Source: Aristaeella lactis (lineage in GTDB: Bacteria; Bacillota; Clostridia; Christensenellales; Aristaeellaceae). Taken from it: DNA of 64,000 nt. Under the pieces are notes generated by a model, which made no database searches, was not told the DNA's origin, and worked only from the letters and a program-made list of their open reading frames with translations. Shown one piece after another: positions 42,646 to 50,676 of this stretch (within the stretch, counting starts at the first letter, position 1; each line of letters begins with the position of its first letter). Made by a program: the position numbers and the translations under genes. The stretch lies in contig NZ_CP069421.1 in assembly GCF_018118585.1 (NCBI RefSeq), forward strand, positions 1-64,000, written 5' to 3'.

Positions 42646-42665
42646 AATGCACAATGCATAATGAT
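42631..42665 (-). repeat. Heptamer repeat array, consensus CATTATG (minus strand)
   Basis: Five units (on plus: TAATTCA, TAATGCA, TAATGCA, CAATGCA, TAATGAT). On the minus strand the array carries several in-frame ATG codons and encodes the first residues of the aroE-aroK product. Confidence 0.75.
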
Positions 42666-42671
42666 GAGATG

Positions 42672-42709
42672 CTGTCATGCTTCTGACAGGCGCTCAGCAT
42701 TTATGCTGA
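42672..42709 (-). other. Two perfect inverted repeats in the aroC-aroEK gap
   Basis: CTGTCA-6-TGACAG (42672-42689) and TCAGCAT-2-ATGCTGA (42694-42709) lie side by side between aroC and aroEK. The first contains the upstream candidate ATG (42678). They may be mRNA processing or translation-control structures. Confidence 0.45.
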
Positions 42710-42725
42710 AACCTTTCTGCAGTCT

Positions 42726-43820
42726 TTAGTCATCTGGAGAGGCAAGCCAGTCGGCGCCGAAGCGCAGGGCAAGGAGATCCGCCAGCGCCAGGGCTGCTAC
42801 ACTGTCCACAACAATACGGGCCCGGTGGACGATGGCCGGATCATGACGCCCCCTGATCTCCAGGACGGTGTTTTCTCCGGTAAGGGGATTGACCGTCTGC
42901 TGTTCCAGGGAGATGGAAGGCGTGGGCTTCACAACGCAGCGGAAGAGCAGGGGCATGCCGTTTGAAATGCCGCCGTTAATACCGCCGTTGTGATTGGACG
43001 TGGTGACAGGATGAGAATCTTTCATCCGCAGGGGATCGTTTGCCCGGCTGCCGGTCATATCCGCGAAAGCAAAACCAGCGCCGAATTCCACACCCTTTAC
43101 GGCGGGAACGGAGAACAGGGCGTGGGAAAGGACGCCCTCAACAGTATCGAACCAGGGTTCGCCCACTCCGGCAGGCATACCGAGCACCGCGGTTTCCAGT
43201 ATTCCGCCTACGCTGTCCCCGCGTGCGGCCGCCTGCTCAATGGCATCCCGCATGGCCTGCCCTTTTGTTTCATCCAGCACCGCGAAAGGCAGAGAATTCA
43301 GTTTTTCCAGATCGGCGGGAAGATCGGTGAACGGTGCGTCATCAATCCCCGCGCAGCGGGCGACATGGGTACCGATGAGGATCCCTTTTCCCTGCAGGGC
43401 GCGGATCACTATGGCACCGGCAGCGACCAGTGCGGCGGTGATCCTTCCGCTGAAATGACCGCCTCCCCGGTAGTCCTCAAATCCGTGATACTTGGTATAG
43501 GCAGTGTAATCCGCGTGCCCGGGACGGGCAGGACCGCGCTGATAATCCCCGCTCCGGGTGTCCCGGTTGGGGATCAGGATGGCCAGAGGAGTGCCTGTGG
43601 TGCGGCCTTCAAAAACACCACTGACAATACGGAAAGCATCTTCTTCCTGACGGGCAGTGGAAATACGGCCTGCGGGCCGGCGAAGGGTCAGCCGTGAGGC
43701 AATGAACTCTTCATCCACCGGAAGACCGGGCGCAAGGCCGTCAACCACCGCACCGATCTCGGGACCGTGACTCTCACCGAAAAGCGTAACGGTGACGGAG
43801 GTGCCAAATGTGTTTTTCAT
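42726..43820 (-). CDS. aroC: Chorismate synthase
   Basis: Last enzyme of the shikimate pathway, FMN-dependent, 364 residues. The conserved GESHGPEIGAVVDGLAPGLP (residues ~15-34), RPGHADYTAYTKYHG near 97-111 and GGGHFSGRITA near 118-128 identify it, with RHDPAIVHRA near 330. It lies between aroB and aroEK, with heptamer repeats on both sides of it. Confidence 0.96.
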   Translation of the reverse strand: MKNTFGTSVTVTLFGESHGPEIGAVVDGLAPGLPVDEEFIASRLTLRRPAGRISTARQEEDAFRIVSGVFEGRTTGTPLAILIPNRDTRSGDYQRGPARPGHADYTAYTKYHGFEDYRGGGHFSGRITAALVAAGAIVIRALQGKGILIGTHVARCAGIDDAPFTDLPADLEKLNSLPFAVLDETKGQAMRDAIEQAAARGDSVGGILETAVLGMPAGVGEPWFDTVEGVLSHALFSVPAVKGVEFGAGFAFADMTGSRANDPLRMKDSHPVTTSNHNGGINGGISNGMPLLFRCVVKPTPSISLEQQTVNPLTGENTVLEIRGRHDPAIVHRARIVVDSVAALALADLLALRFGADWLASPDD

Positions 43821-43836
43821 AAATACCCCACAAAAT

Positions 43837-43871
43837 CAATTAACAATGAACAATTAACAATGAACAATTAA
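43837..43871 (-). repeat. Heptamer repeat array, consensus CAATKAA
   Basis: Five units alternating CAATTAA and CAATGAA on the plus strand fill the aroB-aroC gap. The aroB stop codon falls within the last unit. Nearly identical in sequence to the array at 5259-5300. Confidence 0.8.
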
Positions 43872-44935
43872 TACTGAGAAGCGAAAAAGTACTGCTGATA
43901 AAGAGATTTCAGTTCTTCGGGGGAGAGGTCACGCTCGGTGAAGGAACCGACTTCATCCACAAAAATGGTGTGGACCTTTCCGGCGTAGAGCTTTTTGTCA
44001 TGGACTACTGCCTGCATAACCCGCTCAGGATCTGCGGAGCAGGTGACAGGGAGCCCCAGTCTTTCCAGAACCGGAAGGAGGCGTTCCCGTACGGCGGAGG
44101 AGCACATGGGCAGCATGCCCAGCGCCACGCATTCCCCGTGCAGAAGACCATTTTCTTCATGCAGGCTTTCAATGCCGTGACCGAGTGTGTGGCCGAAATT
44201 CAGGACACGGCGCAGGCCGTGCTCTTTTTCATCCTGCTCCACAACATTCTTTTTAGTCCGGAGAGCATCCAGAATGACACGTTCCAGCATCGGAACAGGC
44301 TGACCGGCGGAAAGGGATGAAAGCTCCTTGTCCATGTCTGCGGTTTCATAGCGCGCAAACCCTTCCGCGTCGAAGCAGAGGGCCATTTTGACTGCCTCGG
44401 CCAGGCCGTTGGCCACCTGGCGCCGGGGCAGGGTGGAAAGCGTCCGGGGATCCACCAGAACCCGGCGGGGCTGGTGAAAGGCGCCGACAATGTTCTTAAA
44501 GCCGTCCAGATCAATGGCGGTTTTGCCGCCGATGGAAGAATCCACCTGTGACAGGACGGTGGTGGGAATGTTATAGAAATCGATGCCGCGCATATAGCAG
44601 GCAGCCGCGAAACCGGCCAGGTCTCCGACTACACCGCCGCCCACGGCCGCAACACAGTCGCCGCGGCCCATGCCGAACTCCAGCATACGGCGCAGCAGGA
44701 GATGAAAATGATCGAAGTTTTTACTGGCTTCGCCCCGGGGAATGCGGACGATCTCTGCTGCAAGGGCGGAGAATGCGACGGTATCCGCGTATTCCGCGGG
44801 CACCCCGGAATCAGTGACGACCAGGACCTTACGGTTCAGGTTCAGCAGTTCACCGGCCCTGTCCAGGCATCCGGATTCCAGCAGAATATCGTAGCTGTTT
44901 TCTCCCAGCGACAGGGTGATTTTCTCCTGACTCAT
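43868..44935 (-). CDS. aroB: 3-dehydroquinate synthase
   Basis: Second shikimate-pathway enzyme, 355 residues, NAD+ and metal dependent. GGGVVGDLAGFAAACYMRG near 100-118, the PTTVLSQVDSSIGGKTAID motif near 125-143 and zinc ligands in NFGHTLGHGIE near 242-252 are present. The ATG at 44935 has GGAGGG at good spacing; one at 44941 is closer. First gene of the aro operon; no DAHP synthase gene is in the window. Confidence 0.96.
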   Translation of the reverse strand: MSQEKITLSLGENSYDILLESGCLDRAGELLNLNRKVLVVTDSGVPAEYADTVAFSALAAEIVRIPRGEASKNFDHFHLLLRRMLEFGMGRGDCVAAVGGGVVGDLAGFAAACYMRGIDFYNIPTTVLSQVDSSIGGKTAIDLDGFKNIVGAFHQPRRVLVDPRTLSTLPRRQVANGLAEAVKMALCFDAEGFARYETADMDKELSSLSAGQPVPMLERVILDALRTKKNVVEQDEKEHGLRRVLNFGHTLGHGIESLHEENGLLHGECVALGMLPMCSSAVRERLLPVLERLGLPVTCSADPERVMQAVVHDKKLYAGKVHTIFVDEVGSFTERDLSPEELKSLYQQYFFASQY

Positions 44936-44956
44936 CGGCATCCCTCCCTGACGGAA

Positions 44957-44985
44957 ACAATATACCCCGGGGCCCGGGATGTCAA
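44957..44985 (-). promoter_or_regulatory. Promoter of the aro operon
   Basis: TTGACA and TATTGT on the minus strand with a 17-base spacer, just upstream of aroB. The spacer is a G/C-only near-palindrome (CCCGGGCCCCGGGG), unusual and a possible regulator site. Confidence 0.65.
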
Positions 44986-45041
44986 TGTTTTACTGACTCT
45001 GACATGGTTTTCCTTCTGTTTTTCAGGAGGGACGGACTGAT

Positions 45042-45070
45042 TTGCTTTTTTTCCCGGAACATGCGATAAT
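45042..45070 (+). promoter_or_regulatory. Promoter of the glycosyltransferase gene
   Basis: TTGCTT and GATAAT with a 17-base spacer, 46 bases before the start codon, divergent from the aro promoter. Confidence 0.5.
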
Positions 45071-45115
45071 AACGGGCGACAATAACAGCGGTCAGTATGT
45101 GTGAAGGTGGATGCG

Positions 45116-46303
45116 ATGCTGAAGATCGGTCAGTTTACAGATACATTTCTGCCGGTTGTGGATGGCGTGGGCCGGGTGGTCCAGGCTTATTCCGAGACAC
45201 TTTGCAAAATGGGGAACCAGGTTACCGTGGTGGCTCCGATGTATGATACAGGTTTCCAGGGCGGGTTTCCCTTCCAGCTGGTGGAGTATGTAGGGAGCAG
45301 TGTGCCCGGTATGAAGCAGTACAAGGTCGGCGAGGCCGTGCTGGATGCCCATTACCGGCGCCGTATCCGGATGATCGATCTGGACCTTATCCATGCCCAC
45401 AGCCCCTTTACCGCGGGATCGGAGGCACTCCGTCTTGCCGCGGTGCGGAAACTGCCCCTGGTAGGTACCTTTCATTCCAAATACTATGATGATTTTCTGA
45501 AGGCCACCCGTTCCGAGTCGATCGCGAAGATGGGTGTCAAGCTTGTTGTGAGTTTTTATAACCGCTGCGACGAAGTCTGGGCGGTCGGCAAAAATACAGC
45601 CGACGTGCTGCGCGAGTACGGATATGAGGGTGAAATCCAGGTGATGCCCAACGGGGCGACCCTGCGGACTGTTTCACCCGGAGACGTGGAGCAGGTGAAC
45701 CGGCGCTGGAACCTGGGAACGGATCCCCTGATCCTGTTTGTCGGCCAGATGGACTGGAAAAAGAATATCCTGACCGTGCTGGAAGCATGTGCGGAAATGA
45801 AAAAGAACGGAATCACCTTCCGGCTGCTGCTCGCCGGACAGGGAATGGATATGAACGCGATCAGCCAGAAGATCCATGATCTGAACATCCAGGACCGGGC
45901 GGAGCTGCTGGGCCATATTACGGATGCCAGCCTGCTGGACGCCCTGTACGCCCGGGCATCGCTGTTTGCTTTCCCGTCCCTTTATGATGCCGCACCGATG
46001 GTTGTACGGGAGGCGGCGGTCATGGGTACCCCTTCCGTGATGGTCAGGAACAGCACCGCGGCGGAAATCATCCGCCACGGAGAAAACGGCCTCCTGTGCG
46101 ACAACGATCCGAAAGACCTGGCCAGGGTCATGACGGAAGCACTGAAGGAGCCCGAGAAGCTGGAACTGATCGGACAGCAGGCAAAAGAAACCATCCCTGT
46201 CCCGTGGGACAAGGTGATGGAGACTGCCGTGGAACGGTATGAAAGGCTGGTCGCCCTTGGCAAAGAAGGGAAACTGAAGGATAAACGGAAACGGATGCTG
46301 TAA
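45116..46303 (+). CDS. GT4-family glycosyltransferase
   Basis: Retaining GT-B glycosyltransferase of 395 residues. The N-terminal acceptor domain has FTDTFLPVVDGVGRVV near residue 6 and THFHS-like GTFHSKYYDDF near 120. The C-terminal nucleotide-sugar domain has FVGQMDWKKN near 205 and the EX7E-like PSLYDAAPMVVREAAVMGTPS near 280-300. It resembles diacylglycerol glucosyltransferases of Firmicutes and so may make glycolipid; this is tentative. A GTG at 45101 is in frame, but GAAGGTGG precedes the ATG at 45116. Confidence 0.87.
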   Translation: MLKIGQFTDTFLPVVDGVGRVVQAYSETLCKMGNQVTVVAPMYDTGFQGGFPFQLVEYVGSSVPGMKQYKVGEAVLDAHYRRRIRMIDLDLIHAHSPFTAGSEALRLAAVRKLPLVGTFHSKYYDDFLKATRSESIAKMGVKLVVSFYNRCDEVWAVGKNTADVLREYGYEGEIQVMPNGATLRTVSPGDVEQVNRRWNLGTDPLILFVGQMDWKKNILTVLEACAEMKKNGITFRLLLAGQGMDMNAISQKIHDLNIQDRAELLGHITDASLLDALYARASLFAFPSLYDAAPMVVREAAVMGTPSVMVRNSTAAEIIRHGENGLLCDNDPKDLARVMTEALKEPEKLELIGQQAKETIPVPWDKVMETAVERYERLVALGKEGKLKDKRKRML

Positions 46304-46309
46304 GACAGA

Positions 46310-47392
46310 TCAATCCGCTTCCAGGATGCATATTTCCACGTTATCAGGTCCGGCAAAACGGAGCAGGCGCCGTCCGGTACAGGGGTCACGCCGGTATTCA
46401 CCCGCATCAATGCCGTTCATTTCCAGACGCTTGCGAACAGCTGCCAGGCGGGTGGCATAAAGCGTCAGATACTGTGAATCCGGAACAGATTCCCGGAATG
46501 AACAGATGACCTGCACCTGAATCTTATCCATCTCGAACAGATAGACGACATCTCCGGATTCCCGCCGGTCCAGCTGCTGGCGAAGACGGAAGCCAAGCCT
46601 GTTTTCATAGAAATCGCATACAGCGGCCTCATCCGACCCTTTCAGGGTGGTTCGGAAAAGGCCGGTTTTTTTCATATAGGGAAAGAGCGTGGTGCGGCGG
46701 GCACGATGACGCCACCGCCGGTACTCCCGCAGGTTCTTCCTCCAATGAGGATGGGTGACGACATAACCAACGGCGATGTAAAGCAGCTGGCCGATCAGGC
46801 CGCCGAGGGTGTTTGAGATAATATCATCAAAATCGTATACGCCGTGCCTGGTGATCAGCTGCAGGTTTTCCACGAGAAAGCTGAGCAGCAGGCAGAATGC
46901 CACAGGACGGATCCGCACCCTGGCCCGGAACCAGCGGAACACATAGGGCAGCAGGTACCCCACGGGTACAAAGACCATGATATTCAGGTAGAACTGAGCC
47001 AGATCGGCCGGGCGGACAATGGCAATCTGCGAGAGGGCAGAGGAAATTCCCTCGGAAAACAGGGTGTGGAACCAGCCGGAAAACCCGTGGGGGGTTGAGA
47101 AGGCGTTTTTCAGGTCTTCCAGAGGAGCCACGTGCACGGTGTAGTCTTCCGTGGAGGCACGGGAAAAGAATACCAGCCAGGCCAGGATTATGAAGTAAAA
47201 AAGCAGGCCGAAGGTCAGCAGCCTCTGGCGAAGCCGCAGCAGCCTGTCAGCGTTTGGGTTCTCACTCAGGCCGCCTTCCAGATTCAGACGCAGTCTGCGG
47301 CAGATCCGACGGTCAGCCCAGGGCAGGAAAAGAACCATGACAGCTACCAGAACAGTGACCAGGAGACTGAGTTTCAGGCTGTAATAATCCAT
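46310..47392 (-). CDS. VanZ-like membrane domain fused to a VOC-like domain
   Basis: Protein of 360 residues. The N-terminal ~225 residues have about five membrane segments and VanZ hallmarks (NIMVFVPVGYLLPYVF near 137-152, SFLVENLQLITRHGVYDFDD near 180-199 and NTLGGLIGQ near 203). Residues ~245-360 form a soluble domain (FRTTLKGSDEAAVCDFYENRLGF...) with the beta-alpha-beta-beta-beta pattern of glyoxalase/bleomycin-resistance proteins. VanZ proteins affect teicoplanin sensitivity, but mechanism is unsettled. The start overlaps the upstream gene stop by one base. The fusion is unusual to me. Confidence 0.75.
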   Translation of the reverse strand: MDYYSLKLSLLVTVLVAVMVLFLPWADRRICRRLRLNLEGGLSENPNADRLLRLRQRLLTFGLLFYFIILAWLVFFSRASTEDYTVHVAPLEDLKNAFSTPHGFSGWFHTLFSEGISSALSQIAIVRPADLAQFYLNIMVFVPVGYLLPYVFRWFRARVRIRPVAFCLLLSFLVENLQLITRHGVYDFDDIISNTLGGLIGQLLYIAVGYVVTHPHWRKNLREYRRWRHRARRTTLFPYMKKTGLFRTTLKGSDEAAVCDFYENRLGFRLRQQLDRRESGDVVYLFEMDKIQVQVICSFRESVPDSQYLTLYATRLAAVRKRLEMNGIDAGEYRRDPCTGRRLLRFAGPDNVEICILEAD

Positions 47393-48339
47393 CAGGGATT
47401 CTCCTTTTCAGATGGCAGGAGGGAACTGACCCGGAGGTTCCTCGGATCATCCACGGGCAGGCCGCTGAGATAGGAACTGCTGCCGATGAGGGCGGCAACG
47501 CTTTCATCCGTCCCTTCTCCAAGGAAGAGAAGACGATAGGATGCCTCGATCAGCCTGACAGCATACAGGCGGGCTTTTTCCCGCAGCTCCGGGAAACTTT
47601 CGCAGGATTCCTGCTCCGGATCATAGGGATGATGCCAGACACGGTGCTCCGTGTTTTCCGGATCAAGATCAAGGAACTGGGATTCAGCATAGGCAAGGGA
47701 ACGGAGTACATCCAGCTTTGTGAGCCCGGCAGTGCGCGCGGCGATTCCGCGGGGCTTTTCCAGGAACCGGTAGCAGAGACGGTAACGGCGGAAGGAACGG
47801 TTCAGCTCAGTCCAGCAGTTTTTCCAGCCGTAAACCTGCTCAAAGACGGTATCCAGATCCTGCCGCAGGCATTCCGGCAGACGAAGCCGGGGATAATAAT
47901 GCTCCGTAACAGGATGCTTCTCTTTTTCATAGCCGTTTCGGCGGATCTCAGCCATGTCAAGGGCATGCTCCAGGCTCATATGGCTGCGGGGAAAAACCCG
48001 CTCTTCAGCGGTAATCCAGATAATATAAGGATGGCAGATGCTGTCCAGCGCGTAATGGCAGAAGAAACCGGCAAGGTAGGAGAACAGTTCCTTACGGGAA
48101 GCGGAAACAGCGGCCCGGCGAAGCAGTGAAGATAAAAACAGGCCGGTCTTTGTGGTGTGCATCCGTCGGCCGCGGCCTTCCCGGCGGCGCCAGGGCTTAT
48201 GCATAAACCAGACGTCCGGACCGAAAAGCGCGAAGGTATAAGGTTCGGATACAATCGTTTCCCGAACCTCTTCCGGCAGAGAGGAGAGAACCTCCCGGCC
48301 AAAGGACGCGTGTACCGCGACATCCGGCATTCTGATCAC
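47392..48339 (-). CDS. Zinc-dependent phospholipase C family protein
   Basis: Protein of 315 residues related to the S1/P1 nuclease-phospholipase C fold family. Candidate metal ligands are His10 (VAVHASFG), Asp41 (FGPDVWF), His61 (MHTTKTG), His93 and Asp97 (FCHYALDSICHPY), His102 and His120 to Glu123 (MSLEHAL). No signal peptide is seen, unlike secreted phospholipases, so a different substrate is likely. It is translationally coupled to the VanZ-VOC gene. Confidence 0.75.
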   Translation of the reverse strand: MIRMPDVAVHASFGREVLSSLPEEVRETIVSEPYTFALFGPDVWFMHKPWRRREGRGRRMHTTKTGLFLSSLLRRAAVSASRKELFSYLAGFFCHYALDSICHPYIIWITAEERVFPRSHMSLEHALDMAEIRRNGYEKEKHPVTEHYYPRLRLPECLRQDLDTVFEQVYGWKNCWTELNRSFRRYRLCYRFLEKPRGIAARTAGLTKLDVLRSLAYAESQFLDLDPENTEHRVWHHPYDPEQESCESFPELREKARLYAVRLIEASYRLLFLGEGTDESVAALIGSSSYLSGLPVDDPRNLRVSSLLPSEKENP

Positions 48340-48403
48340 CTGTTCTTTCCTATGGAGATTACCAGTTCAGTATATCAATTTTTCAACACAGCGACAAGGC
48401 GAT

Positions 48404-48432
48404 TTGCCGGGAACGGATTTGTGATATATAAT
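48404..48432 (+). promoter_or_regulatory. Promoter of the carboxypeptidase gene
   Basis: TTGCCG and a perfect TATAAT with a 17-base spacer, 60 bases before the chosen start codon. Confidence 0.65.
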
Positions 48433-48492
48433 AAAATGATTCAATCCGGGCGCAGCGCCGGAAAAACCTTCGATGTGAAGGAGGAAATGCAT

Positions 48493-49665
48493 ATGAAACG
48501 GTCTATCCGAAGCTTAACGGCATTGCTTATGACAGTGGTTCTTTTGCTGTGCCTTTATCCGATGATGCCCGCGCTGGCTGAAAGCGCGGCGGATTCTTCC
48601 GCCCAGAGCACAGAAGAGCCGGAGAAGAAGGAAAAGGTATCCGCGGAAACACTCCAGGCCCAGGGAATTCTTTCGGTTGGTGCCAAGGGAGAAGATGTTA
48701 CCAGGCTGCAGCAGCGGCTGAAGGACCTGGGATACCTGGACGGCAAGGTGGACGGCCAGTACGGCGGCGGAACGAAGCGCGCGGTGATCGCGTTCCAGCG
48801 CATGCACGGGCTGACGACGGACGGCGTCGCGGGACAGGAAACACAGGAGAAACTATATGCCGAGGACGCGAAACACGCTCCGGACGGAAGTCCTGTGAAC
48901 GTTCTTGAGGGCGATGTTCCGATGCTGGTGAACAAGGATAATCCTGTTCCCTCCGGTGAATTTTTTGTTCCGGCTGATATGGTGCAGCTGAATAAGGAAC
49001 TGAGCAGCAAACTGGTTACGATCAAGTACAAGAAAACACGCGGCGTGAAGGTCGCTGTGGAAGCATTGAAGGCCATGCTGGAAGCCGCGAAAGCCGATGG
49101 TATCGGCAAGTGGCAGGTCAGTGCCGGCTACCGCAGCTGGGATGACCAGGTCAACATGCTGAACTCGAAAGTCAGGAGCTACCAGAAGAGCCATAAGGAC
49201 TGGAGCAGCTCCAAAGCGCGCCGCGCGGCCCTGCGGACCGTGGCGGAACCGGGATGCAGCGAACATCATCTGGGACTTGCTTTTGATGTCAACAAAAAAG
49301 GGGCCTCCTCTTTTGCGGGGACCAAACAAAGCAAATGGCTGAATGAACACTGCTGGGAGTATGGATTCATTATCCGTTATCAGAAGGAAAAGGAAAAGAT
49401 CACCGGCTTCGAGGCGGAACCCTGGCACATCCGGTATGTAGGTGTGGAGCATGCCCTGTATATGAGGGACCATGACCTGTGCCTGGAAGAATACGTTCAG
49501 GGCCTGCAGGACGGAAGCATTCCCAATCCGGCTGTAAAGGCGGAAGAACAGGAAGTTCCGGAGAACGCTGAGGAAAAGACTGAAGAGGAAGTTATCGAGG
49601 AAGTGCCGGAAGAGGAAGTTATTGAGGAAGTGCCGGAAGACGGGGAAGATGACGCTGCGGCATAA
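48493..49665 (+). CDS. Secreted VanY-type D,D-carboxypeptidase with peptidoglycan-binding domain
   Basis: Cell-wall enzyme of 390 residues (peptidase family M15B). The signal peptide spans ~1-29. A PG-binding-1 domain occupies ~57-122 (VTRLQQRLKDLGYLDG). The catalytic domain has zinc ligands and active residues in SEHHLGLAFDV (His259, Asp265) and EPWHIRYVG (Glu309, His312), plus GYRSWDDQ near 212. The last ~40 residues are an acidic Glu/Val/Pro repeat. AGGAGG lies 8 bases before the ATG. It trims terminal D-Ala from peptidoglycan stems. Confidence 0.92.
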   Translation: MKRSIRSLTALLMTVVLLLCLYPMMPALAESAADSSAQSTEEPEKKEKVSAETLQAQGILSVGAKGEDVTRLQQRLKDLGYLDGKVDGQYGGGTKRAVIAFQRMHGLTTDGVAGQETQEKLYAEDAKHAPDGSPVNVLEGDVPMLVNKDNPVPSGEFFVPADMVQLNKELSSKLVTIKYKKTRGVKVAVEALKAMLEAAKADGIGKWQVSAGYRSWDDQVNMLNSKVRSYQKSHKDWSSSKARRAALRTVAEPGCSEHHLGLAFDVNKKGASSFAGTKQSKWLNEHCWEYGFIIRYQKEKEKITGFEAEPWHIRYVGVEHALYMRDHDLCLEEYVQGLQDGSIPNPAVKAEEQEVPENAEEKTEEEVIEEVPEEEVIEEVPEDGEDDAAA

Positions 49666-49695
49666 CCGAAGTAAAGGATAACGGAGGAATCGACC

Positions 49696-50676
49696 ATGCG
49701 TAAAGGAATCGCGCTCGGGCTTGTACTGATTCTGCTGCTCGCCCTGTCCGGCTGCGACGGAAAACAGGAAACCGGCGGGGATAAGGCTTCGGTTGTTGTA
49801 GGGTTTTCACAGCTGGGGGCGGAAAGCTCCTGGCGTATCGCCAATACCGTCAGTATGGAAGAGGCGGCAAAGGAAGCCGGCTTCGGCCTGATGATGGAAA
49901 ATGCGAACCAGAAGCAGGAAAAGCAGATTGACGCGATCCGTTCCTTTATTGCCTATCGGGTTGATGTGATCGTTTTTTCACCGATTGTTCAGACCGGCTG
50001 GGATAATGTGCTGCAGGAAGCAAAACAGGCAGGAATCCCTGTGATCCTGATGGACCGGACGATTAAAACAGAGGATGATTCCCTGTACAAGGCCTATGTC
50101 GGCGCTAACTTCATGGAAGAAGGCCGCCGCGCAGGAGAGTACCTGATCCGGAAGGCGGACGCCATAGGCGCTGAACACCTGCGGATAGTGGAGATCTGCG
50201 GCACAACGGACTCGGCACCTATGCAGGACAGGCAGAGGGGATTCCTGGAAGTGATCGGGCAAGACAAAGAACGCTTTGAGATCATTGACAGTGTAGACGG
50301 AGATTTCCTCCAGTCCAAGGGTGAGGAGTGCATGCGTGAATTGCTGCAGAAATACGGCCCGGACGGCATTGACGTAGTGTTCTCCCATAATGACGCCATG
50401 ACGCTTGGTGCACTGAATGTTCTGGAAAAGACAGACGCAGCCGCTACAAAAGACATGATCATTATTACCGTGGACGGTGAAAAAGCAGCTGTGGATGCCC
50501 TGAAAGCCGGAAGAATCAATTGTGTGGTGCAGTGTACGCCGCATCTGGGACCGTCGGTTATGAAACTGGTCGGGGAGATTAAGGCGGGAAAAGATATTCC
50601 CAAAGTCTATTATCCGGAGGAAGGCGCTTTCAGCGACTTTGATGACCTGTCCGATCCTGCGGTGGAGGGTTTCTGA
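49696..50676 (+). CDS. Sugar-binding lipoprotein, probable sensor partner of the histidine kinase
   Basis: Lipoprotein of 326 residues with a clear lipobox (LSGC, Cys19) and a type 1 periplasmic-binding fold. It is a paralogue of the transporter binding protein at 53.9 kb (shared patterns FSQxGxESxWRxANT, QKQExQIxAxR, FxEEGRR). It lies directly before, and overlaps by one base, the histidine kinase gene and not the ABC genes. It therefore most likely presents a sugar to the kinase, like XylFII with LytS; this is inference. Confidence 0.87.
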   Translation: MRKGIALGLVLILLLALSGCDGKQETGGDKASVVVGFSQLGAESSWRIANTVSMEEAAKEAGFGLMMENANQKQEKQIDAIRSFIAYRVDVIVFSPIVQTGWDNVLQEAKQAGIPVILMDRTIKTEDDSLYKAYVGANFMEEGRRAGEYLIRKADAIGAEHLRIVEICGTTDSAPMQDRQRGFLEVIGQDKERFEIIDSVDGDFLQSKGEECMRELLQKYGPDGIDVVFSHNDAMTLGALNVLEKTDAAATKDMIIITVDGEKAAVDALKAGRINCVVQCTPHLGPSVMKLVGEIKAGKDIPKVYYPEEGAFSDFDDLSDPAVEGF

